Origin: Malus domestica | Lineage: Eukaryota > Streptophyta > Magnoliopsida > Rosales > Rosaceae | NCBI RefSeq assembly: GCF_042453785.1 | Contig: NC_091665.1 | Location: 5,219,501-5,283,500, forward strand | Direction of reading: 5' to 3' | DNA length: 64,000 nt | In this document: one piece after another, positions 1 through 12,600 of the stretch | Numbering within the stretch: position 1 is the first letter of the stretch | How the letters are laid out: the number at the start of each line of letters is the position of its first letter | Notes under the pieces: model-generated | What the model saw: the letters and a program-made list of their open reading frames with translations, nothing else | The model's database searches: none | What the model was told of the DNA's origin: nothing | Made by a program: the position numbers and the translations under genes

Positions 1-324
1 GAAAGTCCCTGAGGAAGGTTGGACAATGCAGGACGGGACTCCATGGCCTGGAAATAATGTCAGGGATCATCCTGGGATGATTCAGGTGAGGGGCAGTTCA
101 TTAATACATTCATGTTCAAGTGCAAATCCAAGTGTTTTTCCTTATATGCATTATACATTATTGAGTATTCCTAAGATTTATCATTTTTTTCAGGTTTTCC
201 TTGGTCAAAATGGTGTTCGTGATGTAGAAGGAAATGAATTACCACGTCTGGTTTATGTGTCTCGTGAAAAGAGACCGGGTTTTGATCATCACAAGAAAGC
301 TGGAGCTATGAATTCTCTGGTAGT

Positions 325-355
<31 letters not shown>

Positions 356-2594
356 ACATATATATATATATACCTCCTATATAATATAAGAACCATTATG
401 TTTTGATTTGTCTAATTGTTATTGATGTGTTGGCTATATCAAGGTGCGGGTATCAGCAATCATATCAAATGCTCCTTACATACTGAATGTTGACTGTGAT
501 CACTACATAAACAACAGCAAAGCTCTTCGTGAAGCAATGTGCTTCATGATGGACCCCCAGTCAGGAAAGAAGATCTGTTACGTACAGTTTCCTCAAAGAT
601 TTGATGGGATTGATCTTCACGATAGATACTCAAATCGCAACGTTGTATTCTTTGATGTAAGGACCTTGTTTGTTTGTTTGTTTATTCTATTCTAAAAGTA
701 GGGTGTGCCAGAGCAGTTTCAAAAACATTTTTTTTTTTTTTGGTAATAGAAGCTAATCTATTTCATAATTTGAATGCAGATCAATATGAAAGGTTTAGAT
801 GGGATCCAAGGACCCATTTACGTTGGAACTGGGTGTGTCTTCCGAAGGCAGGCACTATATGGATTTGATGCTCCTACCAAGAAAAAACCACCAGGGAAGA
901 CCTGTAATTGTTGGCCAAAATGGTGCTGCATGTGTTGTGGATCTAGAAAGAAAAACAAGAAATCCAAGTCAAACGATAAAAAGAAGAAGACCAAGGATAC
1001 CTCAAAGCAGATACACGCACTAGAAAATATTCAGGAGGGGATTGAAGGTAAGGAGTTGTTTCCATGGCTACCGTAGTTTTTATCTTGTTACAGATTAATC
1101 TTGAATTTCATTTGCTCAATATACTTGTGAATGTGGATTATTACTTTGATTTTTGTATGCTGTTGGTTGTCTTAAACTCAGATAATTACTTTGCTACTGA
1201 AACCTTTTGCAGGAATAGATAATGAAAAGGCATCCCTGATTCCCCAAATAAAATTTGAGAAAAAGTTTGGACAGTCCCCAGTTTTCATTGCTTCGACACT
1301 TATGGAAGACGGTGGAGTTCCAAAGGGAACAAGTTCTGCATCACTCTTGAAAGAAGCCATCCACGTCATTAGTTGTGGCTACGAAGATAAATCAGAATGG
1401 GGGAAAGAGGTATGCGGAACTATTTCTGAAATTTTACTAGTGATTGACTTGGGTGATTAAAATTCGATGTTTGGCATTTTTCTGTTTTCTAAATCTTAAT
1501 TACGTTCCAGGTTGGTTGGATCTATGGCTCTGTTACAGAGGATATCCTAACGGGATTCAAGATGCATTGTCATGGCTGGCGATCTGTGTATTGCATGCCC
1601 AAGAGGCCTGCATTCAAGGGTTCTGCTCCTATTAACTTGTCAGATCGGCTTCACCAGGTGCTTCGGTGGGCTTTGGGATCCGTTGAAATTTTGTTGAGCA
1701 GGCATTGCCCGATTTGGTATGGATATGGGTGTGGTTTGAAATGGTTGGAGCGCTTTTCTTATATAAACTCGGTTGTTTATCCTTTAACATCCATCCCCTT
1801 GCTTGCGTACTGTTCCTTGCCGGCCGTCTGTCTCCTTACTGGGAAATTTATTGTCCCTGAGGTAATTTTCCCTTTCTATTTATATACATATGTAACAAAA
1901 CTTTTTAAGTTTCAGGGATCATATATTTTTTTAAAGGCCAAACCTGAATGCTGTGCTTGCTGGATTTCTGTCGCAATGCTTTCAGCTAATTTTGGCTTTC
2001 ACTGATTAACAGATTAGCAACTATGCCAGCATCCTTTTTATGGCTCTCTTTTTGTCCATCGCTGCAACGAGCATACTTGAGATGCAGTGGGGACATGTTG
2101 GCATCCACGACTGGTGGAGGAATGAACAGTTCTGGGTGATTGGTGGTGCGTCATCACACTTCTTCGCACTCATCCAGGGTCTGCTCAAGGTTTTGGGTGG
2201 TGTGAACACAAACTTCACTGTCACATCAAAAGCAGCAGATGATGGAGAGTTTTCCGACCTATACCTCTTCAAGTGGACGTCACTTTTGATCCCGCCCATG
2301 ACCTTATTGATCATAAACATAATTGGAGTCGTAGTTGGAATTTCAGATGCCATCAACAATGGTTACGAAACATGGGGTCCTCTCTTTGGTAGGCTGTTCT
2401 TTGCCATTTGGGTCATCGTCCATCTTTACCCGTTCCTAAAAGGTTTGGTGGGAAGACAAGAGAGACTGCCGACCATCATTGTGGTGTGGTCAATTCTTCT
2501 GGCATCCATATTCTCCCTGCTGTGGGTGCGAATCAATCCATTTGTGAATAAGGGTGGCATTGTACTAGAAGTTTGCGGGCTGGATTGTAACTGA
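1..2594 (+). CDS. Cellulose synthase catalytic subunit, CESA6-like, 3' part
   Basis: Plasma-membrane family-2 glycosyltransferase that makes beta-1,4-glucan from UDP-glucose as part of the rosette complex. The 5' half lies outside the window. Seven exons are visible: 1-85, 194-319, 444-656, 780-1047, 1213-1409, 1511-1861 and 2013-2594, about 606 residues, all with GT-AG introns and consistent phases. Seen: the second catalytic motif NVDCDHY, the TED motif in [13 protein letters not shown] (the QxxRW motif), a Cys- and Lys-rich class-specific region ([20 protein letters not shown]), then several hydrophobic C-terminal membrane segments. The first catalytic Asp is upstream. The C-terminus, [15 protein letters not shown], resembles the CESA2/5/6/9 primary-wall clade and not the secondary-wall CESA4/7/8 types. 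Family identity is certain; the clade is inferred from the tail only. Confidence 0.97.
327..373. repeat. (TC)n(TA)n microsatellite in a CesA intron
   Basis: A run of TC dinucleotides followed directly by AT dinucleotides, within the intron at 320-443. No coding role; likely length-polymorphic. Confidence 0.9.
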
Positions 2595-3610
2595 GATACG
2601 CTATAGAGAAGAAGGCTTAGACAGTGTGAGTTCTGTAGAAAAGCTGTTTGGACAGAAAACAAAGAAAGGATCCAAGTTCCAAGTGCGCGACCGAAGGAAG
2701 GTAAAGTTGTTTCAAACAGTTTGTATTCGTAAAAGGATAAATCTTCGCGGTTAGAGCAAATCGTGGCCGGTTGGTGGCGTGTAGATACAAAGGGACTGGA
2801 TCTGACACATGAATTTGTTTTGCAAAGTGTTCATTAATTCTTTGATACATGGATATTGGAAGGGGGATTGTATTTGAGGTCTGTCTGTAATCCAATGAGA
2901 AGATAAACGAGTTTAGTATTGATTTCATAAATTTATGTTCACTTTCCGAATAAGGGGTTTCATATTTTAAAACGACGTCGTCGTTGTCGTCGTCTTGTGC
3001 AGTAATTATTGAGAATAGCTGCTGCTATCGCAGGTCGTATGTATTTTTCAGAGATGTCCAGAATGTTTTTGCCAAACAAGGCAATTCTTCTTGTATGTGT
3101 GCTTGTTTAGAACAACTCAAACTCTCAATAAATGTTTGATTTCATGTCCTACTGTCTGTCGGATCCTCCTAGGTTTCACTTGTGCTTCAATTCAATCTTT
3201 GTTTCTTCATGTACGATTCTGAATCTGCACTTCAAGCATGTGTAAACTCATGTCTTTCTTTCTTGGGTACAACTGCTTGCCACCACCATTACTATCACAT
3301 CATATCACTTTCACTACCGTTGTTGCCGCTACCAGCGTTGTTTCAATCTAAATTATTCCGAATAATTTAGATTGAAATTGGAATGTATTTAACTATTACG
3401 AGAAATCTGAGTTTTTGGTCTGAATTTTTCTAGTAAGTTTCAATTTTATTCCACTAAAAAATACATACAAACAAGGCAATTCCAAATTTAGAAACTGTGA
3501 TTCGGTCCAAATCAGTCCAATCATCTTTTAAAGTTGCATCATAACAAATCCATTACAATACCATACTAAATAGCTGTTGCATAAAAAAAAGCAAGACATT
3601 TAGCAGGCGC
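2595..3610. other. Convergent intergenic region: CesA 3' UTR and downstream gene 3' UTR
   Basis: A gene-free stretch between two convergent stop codons. It should hold the CesA 3' UTR, then the 3' UTR of the minus-strand gene. A GTC/GTT-rich short repeat lies near 2970-2990 and a near-perfect hairpin at 3341-3377. No other gene is visible. Confidence 0.6.
3341..3377. repeat. Near-perfect 18-bp inverted repeat (hairpin)
   Basis: TTTCAATCTAAATTATTC at 3341-3358 is followed, after one base, by its exact reverse complement at 3360-3377. It sits between convergent genes and could form a strong hairpin in either transcript. It may also be a very short foldback transposon remnant. Confidence 0.8.
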
Positions 3611-6600
3611 CTACTTCTTCCCGAGATCCTCCAATGCCCTCCGAGGTTTCAGAGTTTCCGCTGCCGACTTGGTAAATCGATCAACCTTTGTGCTTCTGAA
3701 ATTTTCCTTCATATACAAAGTATTCACCACACTCATGGGGGTACTAGGGATCAAATTCTCTTTCTTCTCCAACCTTGCGGCACAAGAAACAATTTTACTG
3801 TCCTTCATATCTTGCTTCCAACATTCTTTCTTAGGTGATCCCGACTTATCTGAGAAACACGAGCATGGAGCTTGAACAATTAGCTTTCTTTTTTCATGTA
3901 AATTAGAGTTCGAATAAACGCATAGAGGGTAAGGACGATGAGAGATGATGAAAAATATGCTTACCTTGTTTCGAAACAAAATATGGAGATGCGAGACATT
4001 GATCCACACTATCATCAACAACAGGGTTTGGATCACTTGCTGCAAGGATATCAAAAGGACCATAACTGATGCCGCTCATCTTAGCATCAATATCACCAGT
4101 CTCATCACCTTCCTCCTTTAGTCCACCTACAAAGGTGATCTCATCTGACATAGGAGAAAGAGTGGATCCCCGAACTTCCTCTGCCATTCTTTCCCTACCA
4201 TCTCCACGTTGCTCTGCAGAAACTTGTGCAGTTCCCTGGACATTTTCTATTTTTTCTTTCACATCCTCACCAGCTTCATTGGCATTGATAAGCCCTAGTA
4301 CAACTGAAAATACAGAAAAAATAATTATTTCGAGCATAGATTACTAGAAATCTATGCTCACATCCAATAACTGTAGCTTTCCAATCTATAGACTTCCAAT
4401 TAACAATGAATTCCGGCTATTGAAGTAAAGGATGGTTGTCTCATATGATTATATCTAATATCTTAAAGTCTTGGGATCGTAGTTAATATTTAATAGTGAA
4501 GTTTAAAACTCAACACTTACCACAGCTTGAAAAATCAGTAATAGGAGAATCGGCATGGCAATTACTATCCATTTTCTGGGCGGACCTTAGCTCCTTAACT
4601 TCCTCTAAATTACGCACAGGATCACCATGTTGACCTGCAGCAACTGGTGCAGTACCAACATCACTTTCTTTCCCTTTCTTCACATCCTTGTGATCTTCAA
4701 TCATTGAATTGACATTTGACATCTCTGGATCTGATTTCAAAATGATATCTATGTTGTCATCTTGGAAAAACTCCATCTCAAAACTGGTGAATAAAGGCGC
4801 GGCAACATTCAACTTCGAGGCTTCATTTTCTGATTAACATTAAATATAAACAAACCATTAGAGAATGAAACATTTTAACGATTGCAGCTGAATGAAGATT
4901 ACTTGTTTTAAAAGAAAACAACCCATAGATATATAGATAATAGTTGGATTCTAACCAACGTACTGTTTTCACCCCACTCCCCACCCCATCATTTGCCACC
5001 AGGCATAAAAAGTGATAACAAAAATATAACGATAAAAGGTAATAGAAATTGAAAACAACAATTAATTCGCAGTAACTTATTCACCCTTATGCAGTGAGCA
5101 CTAACCATGACTAGAAGCAATAGCTGGAGAATCAGCAGAGACTCTTTCTGCAATTCCAAATTTGTCACCTTGCATAGGCAGATTCCTCCTTTCGGGATCA
5201 TTTCCTGTAAAGAGGAAAAGGAAATCTGTCAATAAACATAATAGAGTGCAGAAAATCAGTTAAAAAGATAATAAACCGTTATACACTCTACATAATGATA
5301 AGAGGTATAGTTAGCTACTAGTAGTAATTTATTGTACATAATTCAAAAGAAGATGCAGAATGCAAAGACACAGGTCAGTTAAATGTTGTGCATTGAGAAA
5401 GTAAGGTCACCAGAAGCATCAAAATTAAATTGCTCCTGAGAATCAAAATGGATAACGTTGGAACTTGATTCTGAATCCATCTTCCTGAAGTTTTCTATTC
5501 TTTCTGTAGTTTTGTCATCCGCAGATATGGAATCACCTGAAGCAGCAGAACAACATGAATCTGTATCAGAAAGGATTGCTATGCAATTTGATGAAGTGAA
5601 TAAATGCTTAATTAGTGCCAACAAAATGAAAATAAAAAGCAAAATATGTTTACCTTCTCTCAAAGCTGAACTTGCATATGTGGGTTCTTGATCCACAGTA
5701 CCTTCAACGTCAGGGTTCAGATCACTTCTTGGTGCAGGCACATCAAAAGGACAAGAATTGATGCCACTGATCTTAGAATCAGTTGATATTTTGCCTGTAC
5801 TTCTGTGGACTCTAGAGTATTCAATACTACCAGTCTCATCATCTTTCTCCTTTGGTATTTCATTTACAGAGGCGTTCTCATCTGAAACAGGAGTGTATGT
5901 GGATTTTGGAACTTCCTCTCCCATTTTTTGACCAAGATTGTCACGTTGCTCTACAAACACTAGAGGAATTTCCAGAACTTTTTCTTCTTCTTCCTTCACA
6001 TCCTCACTACCCTTATTGTCTTTTATAAGCACCGCATCGAGGTCCTGACATTCATCTCTTGTGCCATCTCCTAAAAATATTTTCATCTCAAAATTGGTCA
6101 GTCCAACAGATTCAACATTTAACACCAAGGCCCTATATAACCGAAAACACAGAAAAATAATTATTGCAACAAATCCTCTTAACTTTCAATTTTACAACCA
6201 GGCTTAGCTAAAAAGATTAACTGGAAATATAAGTTCACGTGCAATAAATGTAACTTCCCAAACTATAGACTTCCAAATGTTGGGCTCTTCATTAAAATTG
6301 AAATAGCTTAGACTCTTGGAATCATAATTAATTAAAAATATTATAGTGAAGTTTAAAATTTAACACTTACCACAACTTGAAAAATCGCTAATAGGAGAAT
6401 CGGCATGGCACTGAGTATCCTTTTTTCGAGCGGGCTTTAGCTCCTCAATTTCCTCAAAAATACGCTTAGGATTATCATGTTGACCTGCAACAACTTGTGC
6501 AGTACCAACATCACTTTCTTTCCTTTTCTTCACATCACTACCATCTTCAATCATTGAATTGACATTTGGCATTTCTGGATCTGATTTCACGGTGCCATCT

Positions 6601-9600
6601 ATTTTATCACCGTGGAAAATCTCTTTGATCTCAAGACTGGTGAACATAGGTGAGCCAACATTTAACTCCAAGTCTGTATCTTCTGTTCAACCCAAAATTA
6701 CAAAAACAATTAGAAATGAAACTTTTTAATAACCAGAACATATATAGATGAACTCCTTGGATACAAACTTAGGCACTACCTTCACCACACTTCCCACCCC
6801 CACAACCCCCAACTCCCAACTCTATCCTACCTGGCTTAGGAAATGAAGATAAGAATAATAAAATACAATTCTTGAGAATACGAAAACAACTATTAACTCG
6901 CAGCCACTTATTCACTCTTGTGCAATAAGGACTGACCATGACTAGCAGTAACGGGAGAATCAACTGAGACTCTTTCTTCCATTCCAAAATTTTCACCTTG
7001 CTTTTCAGGACCATTGTCTGTGGACAGTAAAATATTTTTCTCTTATTAAGCATCATGCGGTTTAGATATTAAAATGTTTGCATTATCAGTACAGAAAAAG
7101 ATAAAGAAAATACTAATACAAATAGATAATTGACTGCAATACACTCTAAATAATGACAAGAGGAGTAGAATAGCTACAATAAATAATTTAAATGTACATA
7201 ATTCGAAACAACTATTATCATATAGTGTTCATTAGATGATAATTCATCAGTAGATAAGGTTCAACAGAATGTCAGAAGCACAAAGCAAAGACCACTCACA
7301 GGGCAGTGAAACATGGTGTGTTCAGAAAGTACGCTTACCTGGCCCAAAACTATCCATGCTAGACGAAATGACAGAAAATGAATTGACATCTAATGAGTTT
7401 CTTTCTTCTGATAAATTGCCACCATCCGACATAAGTTCTACTAACTTAGTAGCATCATCAACATTCTGAATACCAATTATTTCTCTCACGGTTCTAATAT
7501 CAACTTCATTTGAACCAACTTCACCATTTCTATGGCCATACAAGAATTCAGTACCATCAGCTTCACTATTGTCAGTCCTGAAAGGACACTCCTTGCAGCT
7601 AGATTTAACCTCCATCTTCCCGACATTTGCTATTCTTTCTGCAGTTTCGTCATCTGTGGATATCGAATCACCTGAAGCAACAGAAGCACGTTTATCCAGC
7701 TCTCCAACGCTTCCAAAATTGAATTCATCTAATTGCAATGGAGTTTCTGAAACCTCATTTGATCTCCCATTTGCAACATCAATGCAAACACCCAAAGCAG
7801 GGACATTCTTGTAAAACTCGACCATCCGTTCAGTAAACGCCATATCGGAACCTTCTGAACCACTGGTCATTACACAAGCTCCCTCTTCAACTCCTGAATT
7901 TCTGCATTTATCTAAACCAGCATAAACAGAGTCGCCAGTCCTAGAAGCTTCAGTGAATATTGCTTTGCAGGTGGAATCGATAGAACTCTTGACCTCAAAA
8001 TATTCATCCATAGCTTTCTCACGATCAATATACTCTTGGATAATAGCAGATGCAGTATCTTGCTCCCTACATCTTTCATTAACTTCCAAAATACGCTCTT
8101 CTGTGAGTGGAGCATTAGCAAGTTGCTTTTCATCTGGTTTTTTAGCTTCATCTTGTTCTGCATTCCCAAATACTGTATTCATCTCCCAGCGAGTGAAAAT
8201 TTCAGACTCAACAGCATGCATTAAAGCCCTATTATCTGCAAATCCAAGATCTACATGTTTATACTTAGAAATCAAGCTAAAATGATATCCAGTTCATTCA
8301 AGATCATCAAGCAGCGTGTCATTCTAACATTTCAACATCAAGGCAATTTAAATAAGAAACTGGTAAAACACCAGAATAACAAATGTTCGGAATTGGTTAC
8401 AATGGATAAAAAAGAGGCATTTTCTAAAATATATTCAGGTTTATTTCAACTTCAAGGCAATTTAAATAAGAAACTGGTAAAAAACCGGAGTATCAAATGT
8501 TTGGAATTGGTTACAATGGATAAAGAAGAGGCATTTTCTAAAATATATTCAGGTTTTAAAGCTCATCACTTCTCATAATCGGCATCATAACATTTTAACA
8601 TGTTAGGTAGAACATTAGTCTGCTATTATCAGATAAATGATGGTTCTGAGTCTTCTGACTATGCAATAATGATATGTGTCAAATTAGCAAGTCTTACAAT
8701 ACCTTTCTGGAAATCAGGTAGCCCTTCAGCATTTTCTCTGAAAGTTGCATTTATATCCACATTCGTGCTATTCATGGTATCCAAGTAAGCTTTCTCCACT
8801 ATACCGGTCTCTGCTTTACTCTCTAACACAGCATTGTCTTCTTGAAAGGTTGTACCCTCATCTAGACTGTCATTTCCTACAAATGATAAGAATAAACAAA
8901 AAGCATTACAGACAAAATTTCAGCTTCATTTGTTCCCAACCAAAATCGGCATGTCATATTATCACCTAACTTCATATTTATGTACAAAGTGCTAGACCAT
9001 GTCCATTAAAATCAAACTTGAAAAAAAAATTACTAAAAGATGAAGAATCATTAAACAATAAACACTGAGACAATGGCCCCACCTGAACGCATTTGAGGTT
9101 TGGCACAATAGTTATCGGCAGATAGTTTGACTTTTCTAATACTGTAAGTATCAGCTATCTCATTGGTTCCAGCCAAGCCAGCTTCGATTTGTGGCACTCT
9201 GTCACTTTCAATGTCGTTGCTCAAAATAATGCCATGACCCCAGCTACTACGATGAATCAGTTCACCTCCAACCAAGCAATCACCAACATTATCTAAATTA
9301 GACTCAGTTTTTGAATTCGCACTTCCATAATTTACAGCACTATCCAGTATTCCAGCATTACCATCCATATTGGTATTGTCATCCATGTGGATACAGTCAT
9401 TTGAAGAAAAGGATGTACATCTCTTCATCTCCAAAGAAGCATCCTTTTTTAGAACTTCACTATCTACAGACAACAACATTTTTGAAGGACCTTGAGACTT
9501 GTTGTCATTCACATCTTGCATTTTTGCCAGATCAAAATTAGAAATAGACCCTGACTGTCTCTCATCCACCTTTGAATCCGTAGAACTTTCATGATTTGAA

Positions 9601-12600
9601 CAACCCCTCACACTTGCTGCCACTGCATGCTCTTCAAGAACACCACTAGAATCCTTATTAGCATTGTCATTTGTGTACATAGAGTCTTCTGAAGCCAAAG
9701 AAGGACGTCTCTTCTTTACTTCAGAAGCTTTCTTGTGTATGTCAGGATTACCACAAGTCACTTGATCCAGTTGGAGAACAGATTGTAGAACTTCACTGTC
9801 TACAGACACCGCTGTACTTGAAGGAACTTCATATTCGTTCTCATTTACATCTTGCATTTTTGCAAAGTCAGAACTAGAAATAGACCCCGACTCTGTTTCG
9901 CCAATCATGGCAACCATAGAACTTTCAGGATTTGAAAAAACTTTCGTACGAGCTTGCAATGTGTGCTCTTCCAGAACACCAACCAAATTAAAGGATAAAT
10001 TTTGGTCTCCATGCACCAATGCCTCATCTCTTTCATGTAGATTTATGCCTTCAACTGGTAATTTGAATTTATCTTGAAGTTGATCCCCTACTGCAGATTA
10101 AATAATAATTAGTATCGCATAACTTTTTCGATAACTATCACTAAATTGACACTAATTTTTAGGAAATGAGAAAGAATATCAGTCTCGTCTGTCCGTTCTA
10201 ACGATCGACCAATATATAACATCAAAAATAGAGTTTCTAACTTAGTTGACATGATTGTCCATAATGCCCTAAAGATTAGGAAATGAGAAAGAATGTCCAT
10301 CTGCTTCTCCTCTATCTGTTCTAAGGATGAACCAATAAGTCAAAGATAGAGTTTCCAACTTAGTTAACGAATTTGTAACATATGATCATAAAAGAGGGGA
10401 AAAAAAGTAAAAGCACAAGTCTTGGTAATCAAGGCCACAGAGAAAATTTAACTGAACCTTAGTTGTGGAAGTTTAAGGTCAAGAACATTTATATCATGTA
10501 TTGGAGAAAAATTCATGTACTGACCCTTGCTCATTACATGAGGGAGCTCGAAGGAAGAAAAGTTTTGAACAAGTTCACCAGCAGCTGAAACAAAGAAAAC
10601 ATACGTACATAAATTATGACAGACATTTTCCTTGACACAAAGAAAAAGTATAACAAGGGGGAGTTTGTTGAAGGCCTTACTATCTTCAGTTTTTGAGTCG
10701 CTTCCAACTTTATCCATAATACTTTCTTCTAAGGCGATTGGACTGGTTCTGTCACCACCAGAGAGGTCATGCCCATGTTTCTCTTTAATGTTTCCAGAAA
10801 CATTTTCATTGCTTTCCACAAAGACCTCCTGCTTATCCTCAGCAACCTGACAATCTGTCTTGTCAAGTACACCATCATCCAACTTGGAGTTTCTTTCAAT
10901 GCCCTCACTAGCATACTCTTCAACAACAATTTGTTCAAAATCTAATGCTTTAAAAGATTCATTATCTTCCCGCACAAAAGCATTAGCCCTCTCATGAGCA
11001 CATGGGAGCATCACCTTCTTGGAAGAAGTTACTTCATCAGGGTGTTCATTCGCATAACTAGGAAAGTCTTCCCTTCCAATACAATTTATATTGCTTTCTC
11101 CTACAGTAGTAACTCGAGCTTCAAACTGATTCCCATCTACACATCCAGCTGAAAACAACGCAGCATAAAAGGGGTTTGGTTAACACAACCAACTACAACT
11201 GAAAACTATTTAATCGAGCTGTACAACTTTTGGAGCAAGTATAAGTCCAGTAAATAATGCTTCTATTACCAATAGCATAAAAGTGATATAGAGAAATTAT
11301 GCTCAAATGTTGTGATTCATTAATAACCATTTAACAACAGAAGCATCGCATACGCATGAAAATGAATTAAGAAATTATAAAATGAAACATGGAATACCTT
11401 TCTTTACTAATAAAAATGCTGGTAAAGTTACTGCAGTATCACTGGCCACGATTCCATCCTGATAGAATTCTCTAATTGTCTCTGCACTAGCTTCCGCAGT
11501 ATTGCCGTCTGAATCCGTACAGACTGGCTCGCCATCGCTTATAGGTTTTTCATTTTCTTCAAAGCTTTTAGAGAATGACTCAAATTTGCTTATGGGTTTT
11601 TCATCCACTCCATCATTTCTTTGGTTTATCGTCTCAACAGTCAACGACTCGTCTGTTTCCAAGTCCAATAGCTTGGAACATTCACCTACAAATTAGACGA
11701 ACTCATTAAGCGCCAAAATTAATTATAACATCCATTCAACAAAAGCATCATTAATACCCTTACCTTCACAATCTGGTTTAGATGTAGGTGATTGACCATC
11801 ACCAAGACAGGTAAATTTGGAAGAACCCCCATTGATGGGCTTATATGGACAGTCTACTGGGTTTTGTTTAACGAAGTTATCATGACCAGTATCACCTCTG
11901 TTCAATGATGGACAAGAACGATCATCCAAATAACCTGCAGCAGTGTTATCATTGATGACATCATCCACCATAACACTGTCCACTGTATTAATTGCTACAT
12001 CCTGTGCCATTTGGACTTGAGATATACCTTGAAATCTTGCAGATTCTGAGGGATGATTTTCCTTCATATGCGCTAAGATTTCCAGTGCTTTATCCTTGTC
12101 AGGATATAGAGAAGACACTTCAAAACAGGAAGGCTGCCCCTTTGCAAACGATTCCCTCCTCTTGGTTGATTCATTCCTCTTCTTGCTTGAATTTTGTACA
12201 ATTTCTTTGCTGGAGCTAGAAGAACCAACATCATTCTCAAATCCTGCAGATTCCGGAATATACAACCCAGCATCTATATCTTTTTCAACTTTTTCTTCAA
12301 GGGGTGAATTGAGATTAGTAGACAAAACCTCCTCCGCTATAATTGGAACCCTAGATTCAGTTTTTGTATTATTTCCAGCAGCTATACCAATGACTTCTGT
12401 AACTGCAACAAAGTCACGTTTGGATGCATTACGTGAGGATTGACTTTGGGGCCCTTTACTTGAAGGGTCATTTACAATATATGAACTTCCGTTTTCCAAT
12501 GTTGGCTCTTGAATTTTCTTCACAAACCCATCATTTTTAACACCACCAGAAATTTCACCCTTGTCATCAAAGGCTTCTGTTATAAACTTTTCACTACCAT

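Noticed and set aside
8255-8578. Open frame with an internal peptide repeat (NLNKKLVK..KEAFSKIYSG twice)
   Set aside because: It runs antisense through an intron of the large gene and is explained by the 114-bp tandem duplication.
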